Below are positions 32,548 through 43,214 of a stretch of DNA of 64,000 nucleotides, piece by piece (positions within the stretch are counted from its first letter, which is position 1; each line of letters begins with the position of its first letter). This stretch comes from Siphonodentalium dalli. Lineage: Eukaryota; Mollusca; Scaphopoda; Gadilida; Siphonodentaliidae. The position numbers and the translations under genes are program-made. Under the pieces are notes generated by a model. That model saw nothing but the letters and a program-made list of their open reading frames with translations, was not told the origin of the DNA and ran no database searches. The stretch spans positions 154,750,875 through 154,814,874 of the forward strand of contig CP136062.1 of the NCBI GenBank assembly GCA_032622095.1, read 5' to 3'.

Positions 32548-33910
32548 TACCTCACTGCAAGCGATTACCCAGCATGCATTATCCGAAACCTTATTCATCG
32601 TTCTTATTTTTTGCGAAACGACATTTTTGGGAACTGTCTTAATACGCATGAAATTAATGCAAGTAGATGAATGCACATGCATTGATATGAGTACTACGTA
32701 CTACATGCCCATGACATGTGATTGAGCAAGGGATTTCCACGCGGTCAAACACTATTCTGGACGATCGATCGTGCAATTATATATATCGTTGATAATACAA
32801 TGTAGTAAAACGTAATGGGTAGAGATAAATCTTGGTGAAACGCAATGGGGTAATTGGTCCAATCGACTCATTGTGTGGAAACTCAGCGGGCAACATGGCT
32901 AGCTACGGCGCAGAAATATGACGACCAATTGTCAACAAACTGCACCATAATAAATTGTCATACCTACGTTTCCATCGCTACTGTGGTACGTGTGTCCGCA
33001 GCCAATGACCACTTAAATACATATTATGAACTTGTTCGGGTGCGTGAAAATGATAAGTTAATAACCAGGCGCTATGCCAAACTGGATAATGTAACATTCC
33101 ACTAGAATCGGCCATACCAATCCACAGAAAACATCGTCTGAACTGTGCTCAATTGTAAATATTTATATCTCGATTCTGGACGCAACTATCGGAATTTAAG
33201 CTAACACAAATGCTTTCGCCATCGAGAGTTATTTAAATTTAATTAATATATAAGAATGATGGTGTGTGTCGTCAATTTGGAATATTATTCGTGAAAAAAT
33301 AACTACTTTGAGCAAGATTATTCTCAAGTTATATTTGATTAGCCTACCGAGTGTTTCACACCACTTTAACCAGGAAGACTTATTAAAATTTATTATTGTT
33401 ATATATAATGATATAGAATAAATTAAGAGCGTTTGTCTCTGTAAAAGTCCTGCATTTATATTACTTAATATTCCATCTGACGTAGACCTGGCGACTTCTG
33501 AGTGGTCCACGCAGAACTGTGTTATATATTGTGTAGTGTTGTGCTAAATTTAGCACACTACTATACCAAATTAACATTAAAAAAACCATGAACAGTGGCA
33601 ACGATCTCGAAAAAGATATACATTATATGTATCCATCAATACTCTAAGGCGTGCCCAAATGAAATTAAACATTACTTTGAATATTTGTTTTCACTAGAAC
33701 GACGTCGACTTGCGATCGAAGTGGCAACATTCGGTTGAATTCACCTTGAAATACAGTTTCGGGTTTTCGTGCATTAAAAACAAAACCTAAATACTTCGTG
33801 TTTCGATTTATTGAACTTGATTTCAATACATTCTTGCGACGAATGCTTCTCTTAAACTGTTATCGGTAAATTGACAACCATTCAGTCTATTTGTTCTCAG
33901 TAAAACGAGT
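32548..33910. repeat. R-family interspersed repeat, copy 1
   Basis: Segments 32735-33005 and 33540-33910 match 59690-59955 and 59968-60240 (with 59150-59240) in order. Shared strings include GTGCAATTATATATATCG, CACCATAATAAATTGTCA and ATCGCTACTGTGGTACGTGT. Open frames here are shadows of the repeat. Family and mobility mechanism unknown. Confidence 0.65.
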
Positions 33911-34316
33911 TATGCACGATTTCTTTTAACATGCATCTCATGAAGGGAATTTGAACACTCTAGCAGTTGGTGCATCATTTGTCAGACAAAGGTTAGTCCC
34001 CCCCCCCGGGATACCGAATGCATCACCGAGACGCAGAGAGTCGCACATGGGGTGGTTGATGGGGGGGGGGGGTGTCACCATCCCACCGTTGGAAAATAAA
34101 AAAATATAATAGGTTTATTTAGATGCCCCCTGTGTGCATTTCATTGCAAGTTACTGACTTATATTAAGATTGCCAGGATGATGTGCAGTGTATATCATTT
34201 ATTAAACTAATGTGTGTATTTAATATTTGAACTTATAGTCCACGGACGGAGCATGATATCGCCAAAATTGTTGGTATGATACGAATTGTTCGGTGAAATA
34301 TAATAAATAGAGCATG

Positions 34317-34369
34317 TCTTATCGTTGACTACGCGGGTGTAGTGCCCAGTGGGGTAGTCAACGATAAGA
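34317..34369. other. Hairpin, 16-bp perfect stem
   Basis: TCTTATCGTTGACTAC (34317-34332) pairs with GTAGTCAACGATAAGA (34354-34369) around a 21-nt loop. The role is unknown; it may be the centre of a decayed foldback element. Confidence 0.7.
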
Positions 34370-34977
34370 TATCCCGTTTCGTGTCGTGATCTATATATAC
34401 CCACTCCACTGTGAACTATTGGCCATGCCGCTCCTGTACAATATAACTATATGTTCACTTTTGTATATTGTATTGTTACCAAATATCTACATATTGTACA
34501 CATAAAAAATACTACTACTAATACTCTTTTCCCGCGTTATCAACTCCAAGCCACGATTCATTTATTACTTAGTACTATATATTGACTGCATTGGCCTTAT
34601 GGCCAATTACGTATATATTTTCCTTTGTCGCAAGCCGGCTATGGCGAAATCGGTTGATGTTTTACGTCGAAGCCCCGTGTTTACATAAGTATTTCAGTAT
34701 CCGGGTTTAGCGTTGTTGACCCACTCACCTAAAATCCCCATTAACTGTAATAACATGTTACAAAGGTGACAGTAAACCGGTATATCCCATAGAATGTATT
34801 ATATTTGTTCTGAACCCCACAAGCGTTGACAACTGAAACTAGTAACGTAATAGGATATGCACTACGGGAGGCGAGCCCCCCCCCTCGACGAATTTATACA
34901 TGGGGCACAATTTTCTTGAGGCTGAACAATTCCCATTTGAGAATCCGGATGTTGGCGACCCCTAACATGCAGGGGGT

Positions 34978-35009
34978 GGGGGGGGGGGGTGGGGGGGGGG
35001 GGGGGGGGG
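34978..35009. repeat. G-rich tract with G-quadruplex potential
   Basis: Nearly uninterrupted G with two T interruptions over about 32 bp. It could be a quadruplex or a base-calling artefact. Confidence 0.7.
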
Positions 35010-35235
35010 AGTCATGCAAAGAATAATTCAGTGCTGAAAATAAAAATGCCACCTAACCAGAGACAACTCCCAACGCGGGCGCAAAATTGTTTGTTCCTCC
35101 GACAAATTAGGGACCCACCCCCCTTTTCATCATATATTGACAATTGAAACTGTTTAGTCATCTCTAAAATTAATGCTGACTAATGCATATCTCTCAGTGA
35201 TAGAATATTTGAAGCAGATAAAGTTATTTCTCTGT

Positions 35236-35360
35236 TAAAGGTACTCAATGCGATCAGACGCTCCTAAATTACTATTTATTTGGCTTCGGGGTAAACAATA
35301 TTTGATTCGAGTCGAGGAACCCACACATCAAAGCACATAGTGATCAGATATCGTGTGTTA
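35236..35360. mobile_element. S-family MITE fragment
   Basis: TTAAAGGTACTCAATGCGAT and CAGACGCTCCTAAATTACTA match the S-family ends at 42753 and 43190; CACATCAAAGCACATAGTGA is the next internal block. Confidence 0.55.
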
Positions 35361-35722
35361 TTTCTATTGTTTGTGGCTCAGAAGCACGTGGTCAAATGGA
35401 CGAAGATGAGGATGAAAACGGATAACTATAAAATCAAGTGGTTATTATTACTACATATTTTAGATTTATCAACCTGCATTCGCATCTTCGTACCTGCATA
35501 CATACATATCAAAATATTTATTAGTATTAAGCTATTGGGCCACCGCACTTGAGCTATCCTGCTTTGTAATCTGCGACTTTAATTACTTCCAGACCACTAT
35601 CACATGAGTACAACTAGGTGATCGCCTACATGTCACACCATTGTTTCCATCACCTTTGGCTCAACAATCTGGCTCACGTACCAACGCACATATGGGCAAT
35701 CGGATTCGTCGACAAACATCAA

Positions 35723-35925
35723 ACATGTTTGGTGTGCATGTTTGATATGCAAGTTTGATGTGCATGTTTGCTGTGCATCTTTGCTGTGCAAGTTTGATGT
35801 GCATGTTTGATGTGAATGATTTATGTGCATGTTTGATGTGCATGTTTGATGTGCATGTTTGCTGTGCATGTTTGATGTGCATGTTTGACGTGCATGTTTG
35901 ATGTGCATGTTTGATGTGCATGTAC
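35723..35925. repeat. Tandem array of a 13-bp unit (GTGCATGTTTGAT), about 16 copies
   Basis: Imperfect repeats about 120 bp upstream of the host exon. The minus-strand frames reading NMHIKHAHQTC are translations of this array, not proteins. Confidence 0.9.
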
Positions 35926-36046
35926 AATACTTCGCGTGCATGTGCATTGAGTATATATGTCGTGGATACACGCGTGAGTATAATACACAATCTCCGTACA
36001 TCTCGCCGATGGTCTTCACCCATGTTTCTTCAATTCTGTATTGCAG

Positions 36047-36842
36047 CCCCGTTATGCAGGAAACGACAGGAGGCATTCTTTATGCGCATTACAACACCCA
36101 GATACTCTCATCAGACCACCAGATCCGACCCGGGATAGACACGTGTCCTTAGGTGACGATTCCTACATTCAACCAGCACGATACAGAACAAAACATAAAA
36201 CGAAGCGCAATAAACGACTTTCAGTGACCATACAGCCTGAAAGTTCAGATTTTAACACTGACACTGAAGTGGATCGGTCACCTCATAGTGGGTCGATGCA
36301 CAGTAACCTCACATCATCCACTGGGCTATCTTATTCTCAGGACTCTATTGGCGAGTCCGTCTCGCTTTCCAGTAGTTTGAGTGACGTTAGATATTCTCAA
36401 AGATCTTCCGGTACAAATTCTCGAACAAAAGACCGGACGTTTCCCTCTGGAACATTGCAGAGAAAATCAAGTGAACAGTCCTTGCAGCATCTGTCTCCAA
36501 ACCACACTAGGCAGTCTAGCGGAAGTGCTCTTTCGGTAATGAGTGGTACTTCGGATGGTAGTTCCAGAGACGTGCGGAGTGATACATCCAGTGCGAAAGC
36601 CAGACGACATAGTAATGCCGGAAATCTGGAGCCAAATCGTCGAACGTCAGTCGAAACAACCCGAAGAATATCCATAGACAATACGCTGCTAGAAGCAGCT
36701 TTCAAGGAAACGTTTCCGAACGAGAAACCGAAATTGGGTTGTCGGCCGAAGAAATATATCTGGCCATTAGTAGTCGCTGGTCTTGTGATTGTGGTGATAA
36801 TAAGTCTTGTGACGGCCTTCTATTTCGCCAATATTTTGAAAG
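36047..36842 (+). CDS. Exon of a probable host gene: Ser/Arg-rich cytoplasmic tail plus transmembrane helix
   Basis: This is a 265-codon open segment with splice signals at both ends: a pyrimidine-rich tract and TTGCAG before 36047, and AAAG|GTGAGC after 36842. No in-frame ATG lies at the start (the upstream frame is open to a stop at about 35981), so it is an internal or second exon. Numbering from the TTG codon at 36041, residues 50-215 are hydrophilic and Ser/Arg-rich with several basophilic kinase-type sites (RKSS, RRHS, RRTS, RRIS). A basic stretch (RPKK) leads to a strongly hydrophobic segment (about 240-265: WPLVVAGLVIVVIISLVTAF), then the exon stops. A basic flank before one helix predicts a type II protein with its N-terminus in the cytosol; this is inference. 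The exon ends in phase 1, matching the candidate exon at 61215-61309. I do not recognise the family. Codon use and complexity differ from the surrounding repeats. Confidence 0.6.
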
Positions 36843-37072
36843 GTGAGCCCAATTTCAATTCTGTAATCTCAATAAACCAATTTATAGGTACGTGAGATTT
36901 ACAAAACATGGCAAAGGCACATTTAACAGGTACAATAATTATATAATATTAATTTACTAGGCGGTTGCCCGTCACAAAATGACGGGTATATAAATGTTCT
37001 TTGTCATTTTCTAGTGTCCGCTTTCATGGACACATGGAATGGTCATGCTTCTCTTTTTTTGTTACTGGATGC

Positions 37073-37885
37073 GCGTTGGAACACTTTATTTCACTAAAAC
37101 TGTATTTCTACACACCCAGTCTACATATGCGCATGCACATATTGAACGAAACAAAATCAGTATATTATTTAAATACTACTATGCACCAACTGAAACAAAC
37201 TCAATTCAGCAGCCTTCATTTGGGAGCTTGTTGCACATTTTGAACGGACCCACTTTGGAACCTGTATTCCGCATGCCGCCTAATTATCACACGCCTGCAC
37301 TGTGCGGTCCATTTGTATGAACACTTTTCAATAAAATTGTATTTTTTACCCCCACCCCCAACTCCCCAACCCATGTATATGCATGCACATATGGAACGCA
37401 ACAATCAAAATATTGTACTTTATCTATACTGAAACAGGCTCAATTCGGGAGACTTTATTCAGCGGGGAGGGGTCTACAGCCCCTTTCTGCGCATCACGCA
37501 CATTATATATGATCTTGAACTGCGTGAGCTTCGCGCACATATAGGGAGCTTGCAGCACATTTTAAACGGACCCCCTTTGGAACCTGTATTCAACATGCAG
37601 CCTAATGACCACACGCCATGCATTGCGCGGCCCATTTATATATATGAAAACTTTATTTCAATAAAACTGTATTTTTGCCCCCACCATCATCTCCCCAACC
37701 CACGTATATGCATGCACATATGGAACGCAACAATCAAGATATTTTACTTTATCTATAGGGCCTACTAAACGAAACAGGCTCTATTCGGAACCTTTATTTA
37801 GCTGGGGAGGGGTCTCCAGCCCCTTAGTGAGCTTCGCGCACATTATATGAATTTAAACTGCGTGCGTTTCGCGCACATGGTGATC
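37073..37885. repeat. Tandem repeat of about 323 bp inside the Helitron, 2.5 copies
   Basis: CGGACCCNCTTTGGAACCTG occurs at about 37245 and 37568, offset 323. The blocks CCCCAACCCA.GTATATGCAT, GAAACAGGCTC and GAGGGGTCTNCAGCCCC follow in the same order. A partial copy precedes them (37073-37240). Internal minisatellites are common in non-autonomous Helitrons. Confidence 0.85.
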
Positions 37886-38698
37886 TTTTAAACATTTATT
37901 CTTTTATCAGATTTGAACTCAAACGAAAGATTCAAAGAACATTAATTAGCGTCGGCAGTATTGCTTACACTGTAGGCCCTATTATTAGGCCTGTCCCGAG
38001 AATGTGATTTTTCTAACTGAGTTTGGCGAATTTACTGAGTTCACGGTACCCACTGGCGGGAGGTCAGACTGTCCATTCGCCATCTTCCGCGCGTGTATAC
38101 TGGTACTCCTTCGATACCACACTCAATGCACAACATTCGTATCAAAGGCAGCATTATTTACTTATGTTCAAACCCAACTGGCAAATTAAAATAGAACCAA
38201 ATTACCATATTAGAATTAGTACCTATGCCCAACGACGAACGTTCGAGTCTTGACTCTGCACCCCACTACATCCACCTGTTCCCAACGACGGTAGAACGTT
38301 CGAGTCTTGACTACACCCCACTATACATGCACTTCCGCGACAAAATCAACATTCGTTATCTAAATTCACAATGTACCTGAACTGACACATTAAGTTAGCG
38401 CTTATTTCCAACAACGCTTTGGTTGAGCGCATGGAAATTTCGCCTACAATAGCAAAGCAAGTGTTGGTTTGCGTTCGACGTCAATGACGTCATTTGGACA
38501 AACGTCATAAGAAATAGTGTCTACTTGAGTGCAGATACTGCATTTGGGGACCATGTTAGATCTCAGGTTTGCTCAGACCAATCGGCGTGAAATTTGGTGA
38601 GTCACCTTTTATGACAGACTATAGGCAGTGGTACAAATTTGGGCCACATTGGACGCATGATTAAAAAGTTATAAACGCGCCAAAAGCGTGACCGAGTT

Positions 38699-38792
38699 AT
38701 ACACACACACACACACACACCATCACACACACACACGCACCCTCTCACACACACACACACACACGCACACATACACACCACACACACACAGA
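38699..38792. repeat. (AC)n microsatellite
   Basis: Imperfect AC dinucleotide tract with CACCATC and CACGCACC interruptions, about 25 bp from the Helitron 5' end. The 61-codon minus-strand frame here is an artefact. Confidence 0.95.
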
Positions 38793-39064
38793 CGACGGGT
38801 TTTTATATATGTAGATTAATTGAGTTCTAGGCGCACCCACATCCATAATTTAGGTCATGAAACCATGCAGTGTGAGAGAAAATAAATAGTTATAATAATG
38901 TCGTTTTTATGTGTCGATTGCAATATGTTCTAAATTATTACATGTACCAAATGTAGTTGTATTAAATCGCTCATGCCAGTGATTGATTTGGGAAGTACGA
39001 AACAAAACAAAAATAAGCCAACTTCCTCGTCAATATAATATGGAGGGCCGAAAGGGTCATAATT

Positions 39065-39300
39065 CTATCTTACTATTTTAAGTCTAACATAATATTTTAA
39101 TTCTAATATTTTAATACTAATTTGTTAGTTTAACTCTAACTTAATATTTAACTCTAACTTAATATTTCAATTCTAAGTTAATATTTTAATTCTAATATTT
39201 CAATTTTAACTCAGCATTTTAACTCTAACTTATTATTTCAACTCCAACTTAACATTTTAATTCTAACTTAATATTTTTATTTCAATATTTTAATTGTAGC
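39065..39300. repeat. Degenerate AT-rich tandem repeat
   Basis: Variants of TTTTAACTCTAACTTAATA repeat every 15-25 bp. Confidence 0.75.
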
Positions 39301-39761
39301 TTCAAAGTAAGAAGCTAAATACATATCTACTGCTAAAGGATATAATGTTGGAATTAAAATATTATAATTAAAAGGTTGAAATTGGAATGAACATAAAACG
39401 GATATCAGAATTGAAAAGTAAATATTAAAACAAACAAAACACGCATATATTGAGTTGGAATTGTGACCCGATTGGTCCACGTGCATCCTATAACAATTCT
39501 ATCGAAAGACGTTGCTGCGATCGGGGGTCAATACTATGAAACTTTTTCTTTGTAAGAATCTACAATTGTTTGTAAGAAATAACAATTTATCATTCCGCCA
39601 ATACTATGAACCTACGATTACAAACATAAATCACAAATAGTACGTGTTCTTTGTATTTACAAATATCTCCAATCACAAAGAATGTTGAGTACTATGAAAC
39701 ATAATTTTTCAGTTTTCGCACCCTTAACCCGGATAATATAATATATATATCTATGATACGC

Positions 39762-40537
39762 AGGGACGTGGCGACAAGGGGTCGATTCACCCCCTCGTGA
39801 AAATATTTTGTCAGCTGGAAATTTCAAGTACAACCCACAGGGACGTCGCGACAAGGGGGTTGGGTTATGTTTCTCGCTCCAAACATTTTATCAACACGTT
39901 CAACAGCTGCAAATGTGATACCTGAAACAACATGAATTGGAAATTTCACAACAACAATAGGTTGAACTTGTTCTGTTATTTTGTTTTTTCCAACAATTTA
40001 TTAGGGGGTATGTTTTGTTTTAGACCAACATTTGCATATTTACCTCCTTTGGTCAAAAGTTTGGATTGAAATGGCCTATATTTAGAAATTGTCAAACCTT
40101 ATGGGGTGTCAGCTTGGATGTGATGTAGCAGTATGTGTTCCTTGTAACTACTGAAATTACCCAATTTATTGAAAGTTACAACGTTAAGAACTTGTCTAGA
40201 ATGTCTATATAGGGTGTCAAACATAAATTGTCGATTTTCACATCCTTAAACCAGAGCATATAAGTTCATCACCCTAGTAATTTTGATTAATGTTATGCCT
40301 CAGTCATGTTGGCTGAACTAAGTCAGTCATCCTGAGGAAAAACGTTTGACTAACATATGTTAGTCATATTGACTAAGTTTTGTTATCAGCGTAGAAAAAT
40401 TAAAATACTTTCCCTTGATATACGATTCCATCGTTATGTGGAATTTCTAGGCATTTTTTTGTTCAAAAAGTGCATATGGAAATTATAGGATGGACACCCC
40501 GTCGCCAAACTGAGCCCATATAGCCACGTCCCTATCT
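39762..40537. mobile_element. Candidate nested element with AGGGACGTGGC ends
   Basis: AGGGACGTGGCGACAAGGGG (39762) and AGGGACGTCGCGACAAGGGG (39840) face TAGCCACGTCCCT (40518-40530). A similar left end, AGGGACGTGGCTAGTGG, appears at 61350. Internal structure not resolved. Confidence 0.45.
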
Positions 40538-40589
40538 AGATATATTATAAAATATCGGAGCAGTTTGAAATTATAATTATAAAATGACA

Positions 40590-40930
40590 CTCCTATTGGT
40601 TTGGTTTGGTTTATTAGGGTTTATCGTCGTTCTAGCCGCTAGGCCACATACGACGTTGTCAATTTTACGGGTGGAGGAAAGACCACGCAGAGGCTTGATT
40701 TCAGCGAGTAATCGTCCCACTGCGTGTAGAAACCACAGACCCCCGGAAAGCAACTGACAAACTTGCCCAGATACACGATTCCGGTCACCCTCCATATGAC
40801 GGGGTTAGAACCAACTTCGTCAGCGCTGGGCGGCCTGTAACGGTGTAATGCACCTGCATGGCATTCTACCGACTGGCACTCTACCGCACCACTCCTATAA
40901 CCGAGACCAGTAGCACGTCCCTGCTTCGAT
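40590..40930 (+). repeat. Interspersed SINE-like repeat of a kind seen in molluscs
   Basis: The order GGTTTGGTTTATTAGGGTTT, GGTGGAGGAAAG, GTAGAAACCACAGACCCC, AACTGACAAACTTGCCC and GGGGTTAGAACC resembles a repeat type I recall as common in mollusc genomes (GTTTAACGTC...GGTGGAGGAAA...GAAAAACCACC...CGAACT). The match is from memory and only approximate. The minus-strand 72-codon frame here is a shadow. Confidence 0.4.
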
Positions 40931-41764
40931 ACACCCCCTCCCGATAAAATGGAGCCACGTTACTGCCTCGATGTGTTATGATAACAGTAGCGGATCAGTT
41001 TGAAATAATAGGATGGTCACAATATATATAATGCTATACCATCAAAATAATATTTTATTTTCACAAACTGAATGGTTGTAAATTTGTAATTTGTAAAAAC
41101 AATGATACCAAATTGTTTGTAGTACTCGTTATTACACTGACTTGTACTTACATACACACACTACAAACGAACCGTTTAATTGTTAACTTGCGCAGACAAG
41201 TGGTCATCAACTTAGCAATCCGTGAACCGATTGGATAGCTCTGATAAGCGTTCACCTCTCAACTTATGATTGGTTATTTCTTTTGTAACTTTGGCCCGCC
41301 GTGATTCAATATATTGTTAATCACCCACAGGCAAAGGGTTGTCCGTAAGCAATCTACAATAATCAACAGTAGATCTTTGTGAAATTTGCGAGATTCTGTT
41401 AGCTCATCGTTTCATAGTACCGGCGTTCTCACTAATCACAATATGATAGCACGCATTGTAACTTCCCCATATAAATTGTTGTCAGTTATTTTAGCACTAT
41501 ATACATGTCCGTCTAATTTGAACTGGTATTCAGATAACACTGATAACAGGTGCATGGGAGCAGAATGGGGAGTTAGTTTTTTCTAAGTTTTACAGCTGCC
41601 TTTTAGGGGTTTCACCTCTCGCCCAGTCTAAGGTATTACAATAATACGGCTAAATTTTCCCTGTACTATAAAACCACTGTGATAGTTAACACAAATTTGT
41701 AATTACAAATTAATAAATACAATTTGTATTTACAGGTATAAAATTGTTCATAGTATTGACCCCG

Positions 41765-42752
41765 GACCGCGGAAATTGCCGATCTCGCAAGCTTTCCCGG
41801 CGTCGCTATCTTTGTCGATGCGCGAAGCGGCGTTTCTGTTTCTGTTTCTGTTATTTGTCCCTGTGAGAACAATGGCTCCAATAATTTGATGGTTATTTTA
41901 AAATTGCATCTATATATACAAAGGGCGTTTCAGACAGGAACATAATAATAATTATAATATAATAATAAATAATTATGCTGAGATGTATTTCAAGCCATAC
42001 ATGGTAGTAAAATGTTCGACTATATCTATTTCCAAAGCATGTGCTGGATATATTTCATTTATATAATACAGGAATGGGTCGACAAGTATTAGATCATGTC
42101 ACGAATTTGTACTTGATGTTCTGGCGGGGAACTTTATAGCATTCAACACACAACGCAGGGAATATATTTCTTTGTTAGTACTTTTTACTTAATAACATAT
42201 ATCACAGTGGGGCTATGGTACCAACTCCAAATTGCATGATGTTTTTTGCCATGATTGTGAGTCGATATCTCAATAAACATTGAATTGATTACGCGGAAGA
42301 AATTCTACGATTGCAAGGGATGCCAATCAGACTTGGCTCAACAAATTGACCTATTCTATTTCAAGCATGCAATGTCGAGCTGCATGGAACCTACACTAAC
42401 TGTCGAATGTCAGTGCATAATTATTAACTAAGGAACAGGTATTATTATACCTAAGAAATATATTATAAAAATCGCTGTCAGAACATGAACAAGTTCCCAT
42501 GATTTGAACCGGTGGATTATGAACTCTACGGACGTTGCCAGAGTAGAGATTCATGACATGGTATTAAATATTGTTTTTCATAATATATGCACATCTCTTC
42601 ATTGCACGTTTAAATGTTGATATCAATTGAATACAAGACATGATGGGGAGATTAACTTTAATTGGTTAATTATCTATACTCCTATAATCTCCACGAATGC
42701 TATACATCCTAACTCTCTGGTATACCCATATACCGCACGGAATGAACATAAG
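41765..42752. other. Intergenic, no supported gene
   Basis: AT-rich sequence. A short TTTCTG/TTTCTGTTT repeat near 41835-41853 and short palindromic AT runs only. Confidence 0.3.
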
Positions 42753-43214
42753 TTAAAGCTACTCAATCCGATCAGACGGTCCCCATATCATCAAGATACA
42801 ACAACAGCAACAACATTTCTTCAAAATACGCTTTAGTTATCATAATCGATTAATTGCAACAAAATAATGCTAACCACTGTCAACTATGGTATAACATTTC
42901 CCAAAACGTGTTATTTATCAACATTTTGTTCAACGAAAAATTGCCGTATTATTACGAAATTTGGCCGTATTACCACTTGATTTTAGAGTTATCCATCTTC
43001 ATTCGCAATTTTGTCCGAGACCGTCCGTTTGACAACGTTTTTCTGGGCCACAAATAATTGCACATCTCGAGAAATAACTAACTTCAAAATCCGATATCTG
43101 ATCACTCTGAGCTTTGAAGGGTGGGTTCATCGACTCGAATCAAATATTTTTACCCCCCCCCCAAGCCAAAGAAATGGTAATTTAGGAGCGTTAATTCGGA
43201 TAATGCATCTTTAA
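42753..43214. mobile_element. S-family MITE, TTAA-flanked
   Basis: Begins TTAAAGCTACTCAATCCGAT and ends ATTCGGATAATGCATCTTTAA. TTAA lies at both ends (42753-42756 and 43211-43214). Internal blocks (ACAACAACAGCAACAACATT, ATCACTCTGAGCTTTGAAGG) are shared in inverted order with 32180-32547 and in part with 35236-35360. No ORF. Confidence 0.72.

Larger units (their letters stand above)
33911..35235. other. Intergenic with homopolymer runs and one hairpin
   Basis: C10 near 34005, G13 near 34062 and a 34978-35009 G-rich run; a 16-bp-stem hairpin at 34317-34369. No supported gene. Confidence 0.4.
36957..38815 (-). mobile_element. Non-autonomous Helitron
   Basis: Read on the minus strand the element starts TCTACATATATAAAAACCCG (5' TC, at 38815). 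It ends with a 7-bp-stem hairpin CCCGTCA-TTTTG-TGACGGG (36968-36986) followed by CAACCGC and CTAG at 36957. The host bases flanking the insertion are A (5') and T (3'), as expected for Helitron insertion between A and T without target duplication. No Rep/helicase gene is present. The interior holds a 323-bp tandem repeat and an (AC)n tract. It lies 115 bp downstream of the host exon, in the putative intron. Confidence 0.82.
39523..41764. mobile_element. TIR element of about 2.2 kb (V-family)
   Basis: Left terminus GGGGTCAATACTATGAA (from 39524) is inverted at the right end as TTCATAGTATTGACCCC (to 41763). The TACTATGAA motif recurs inside the left arm (39600-39610, 39690-39700) and as GTTTCATAGTAC near 41410. 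No transposase was seen; the interior contains a nested element (about 39842-40535) and a SINE-like repeat (about 40590-40830). The target-site duplication is unclear. Confidence 0.7.

Noticed and set aside
35633-36076. Minus-strand ORFs of 120-147 codons rich in His/Cys/Thr
   Set aside because: They translate the 13-bp GTGCATGTTTGAT array and antisense of the host exon region.
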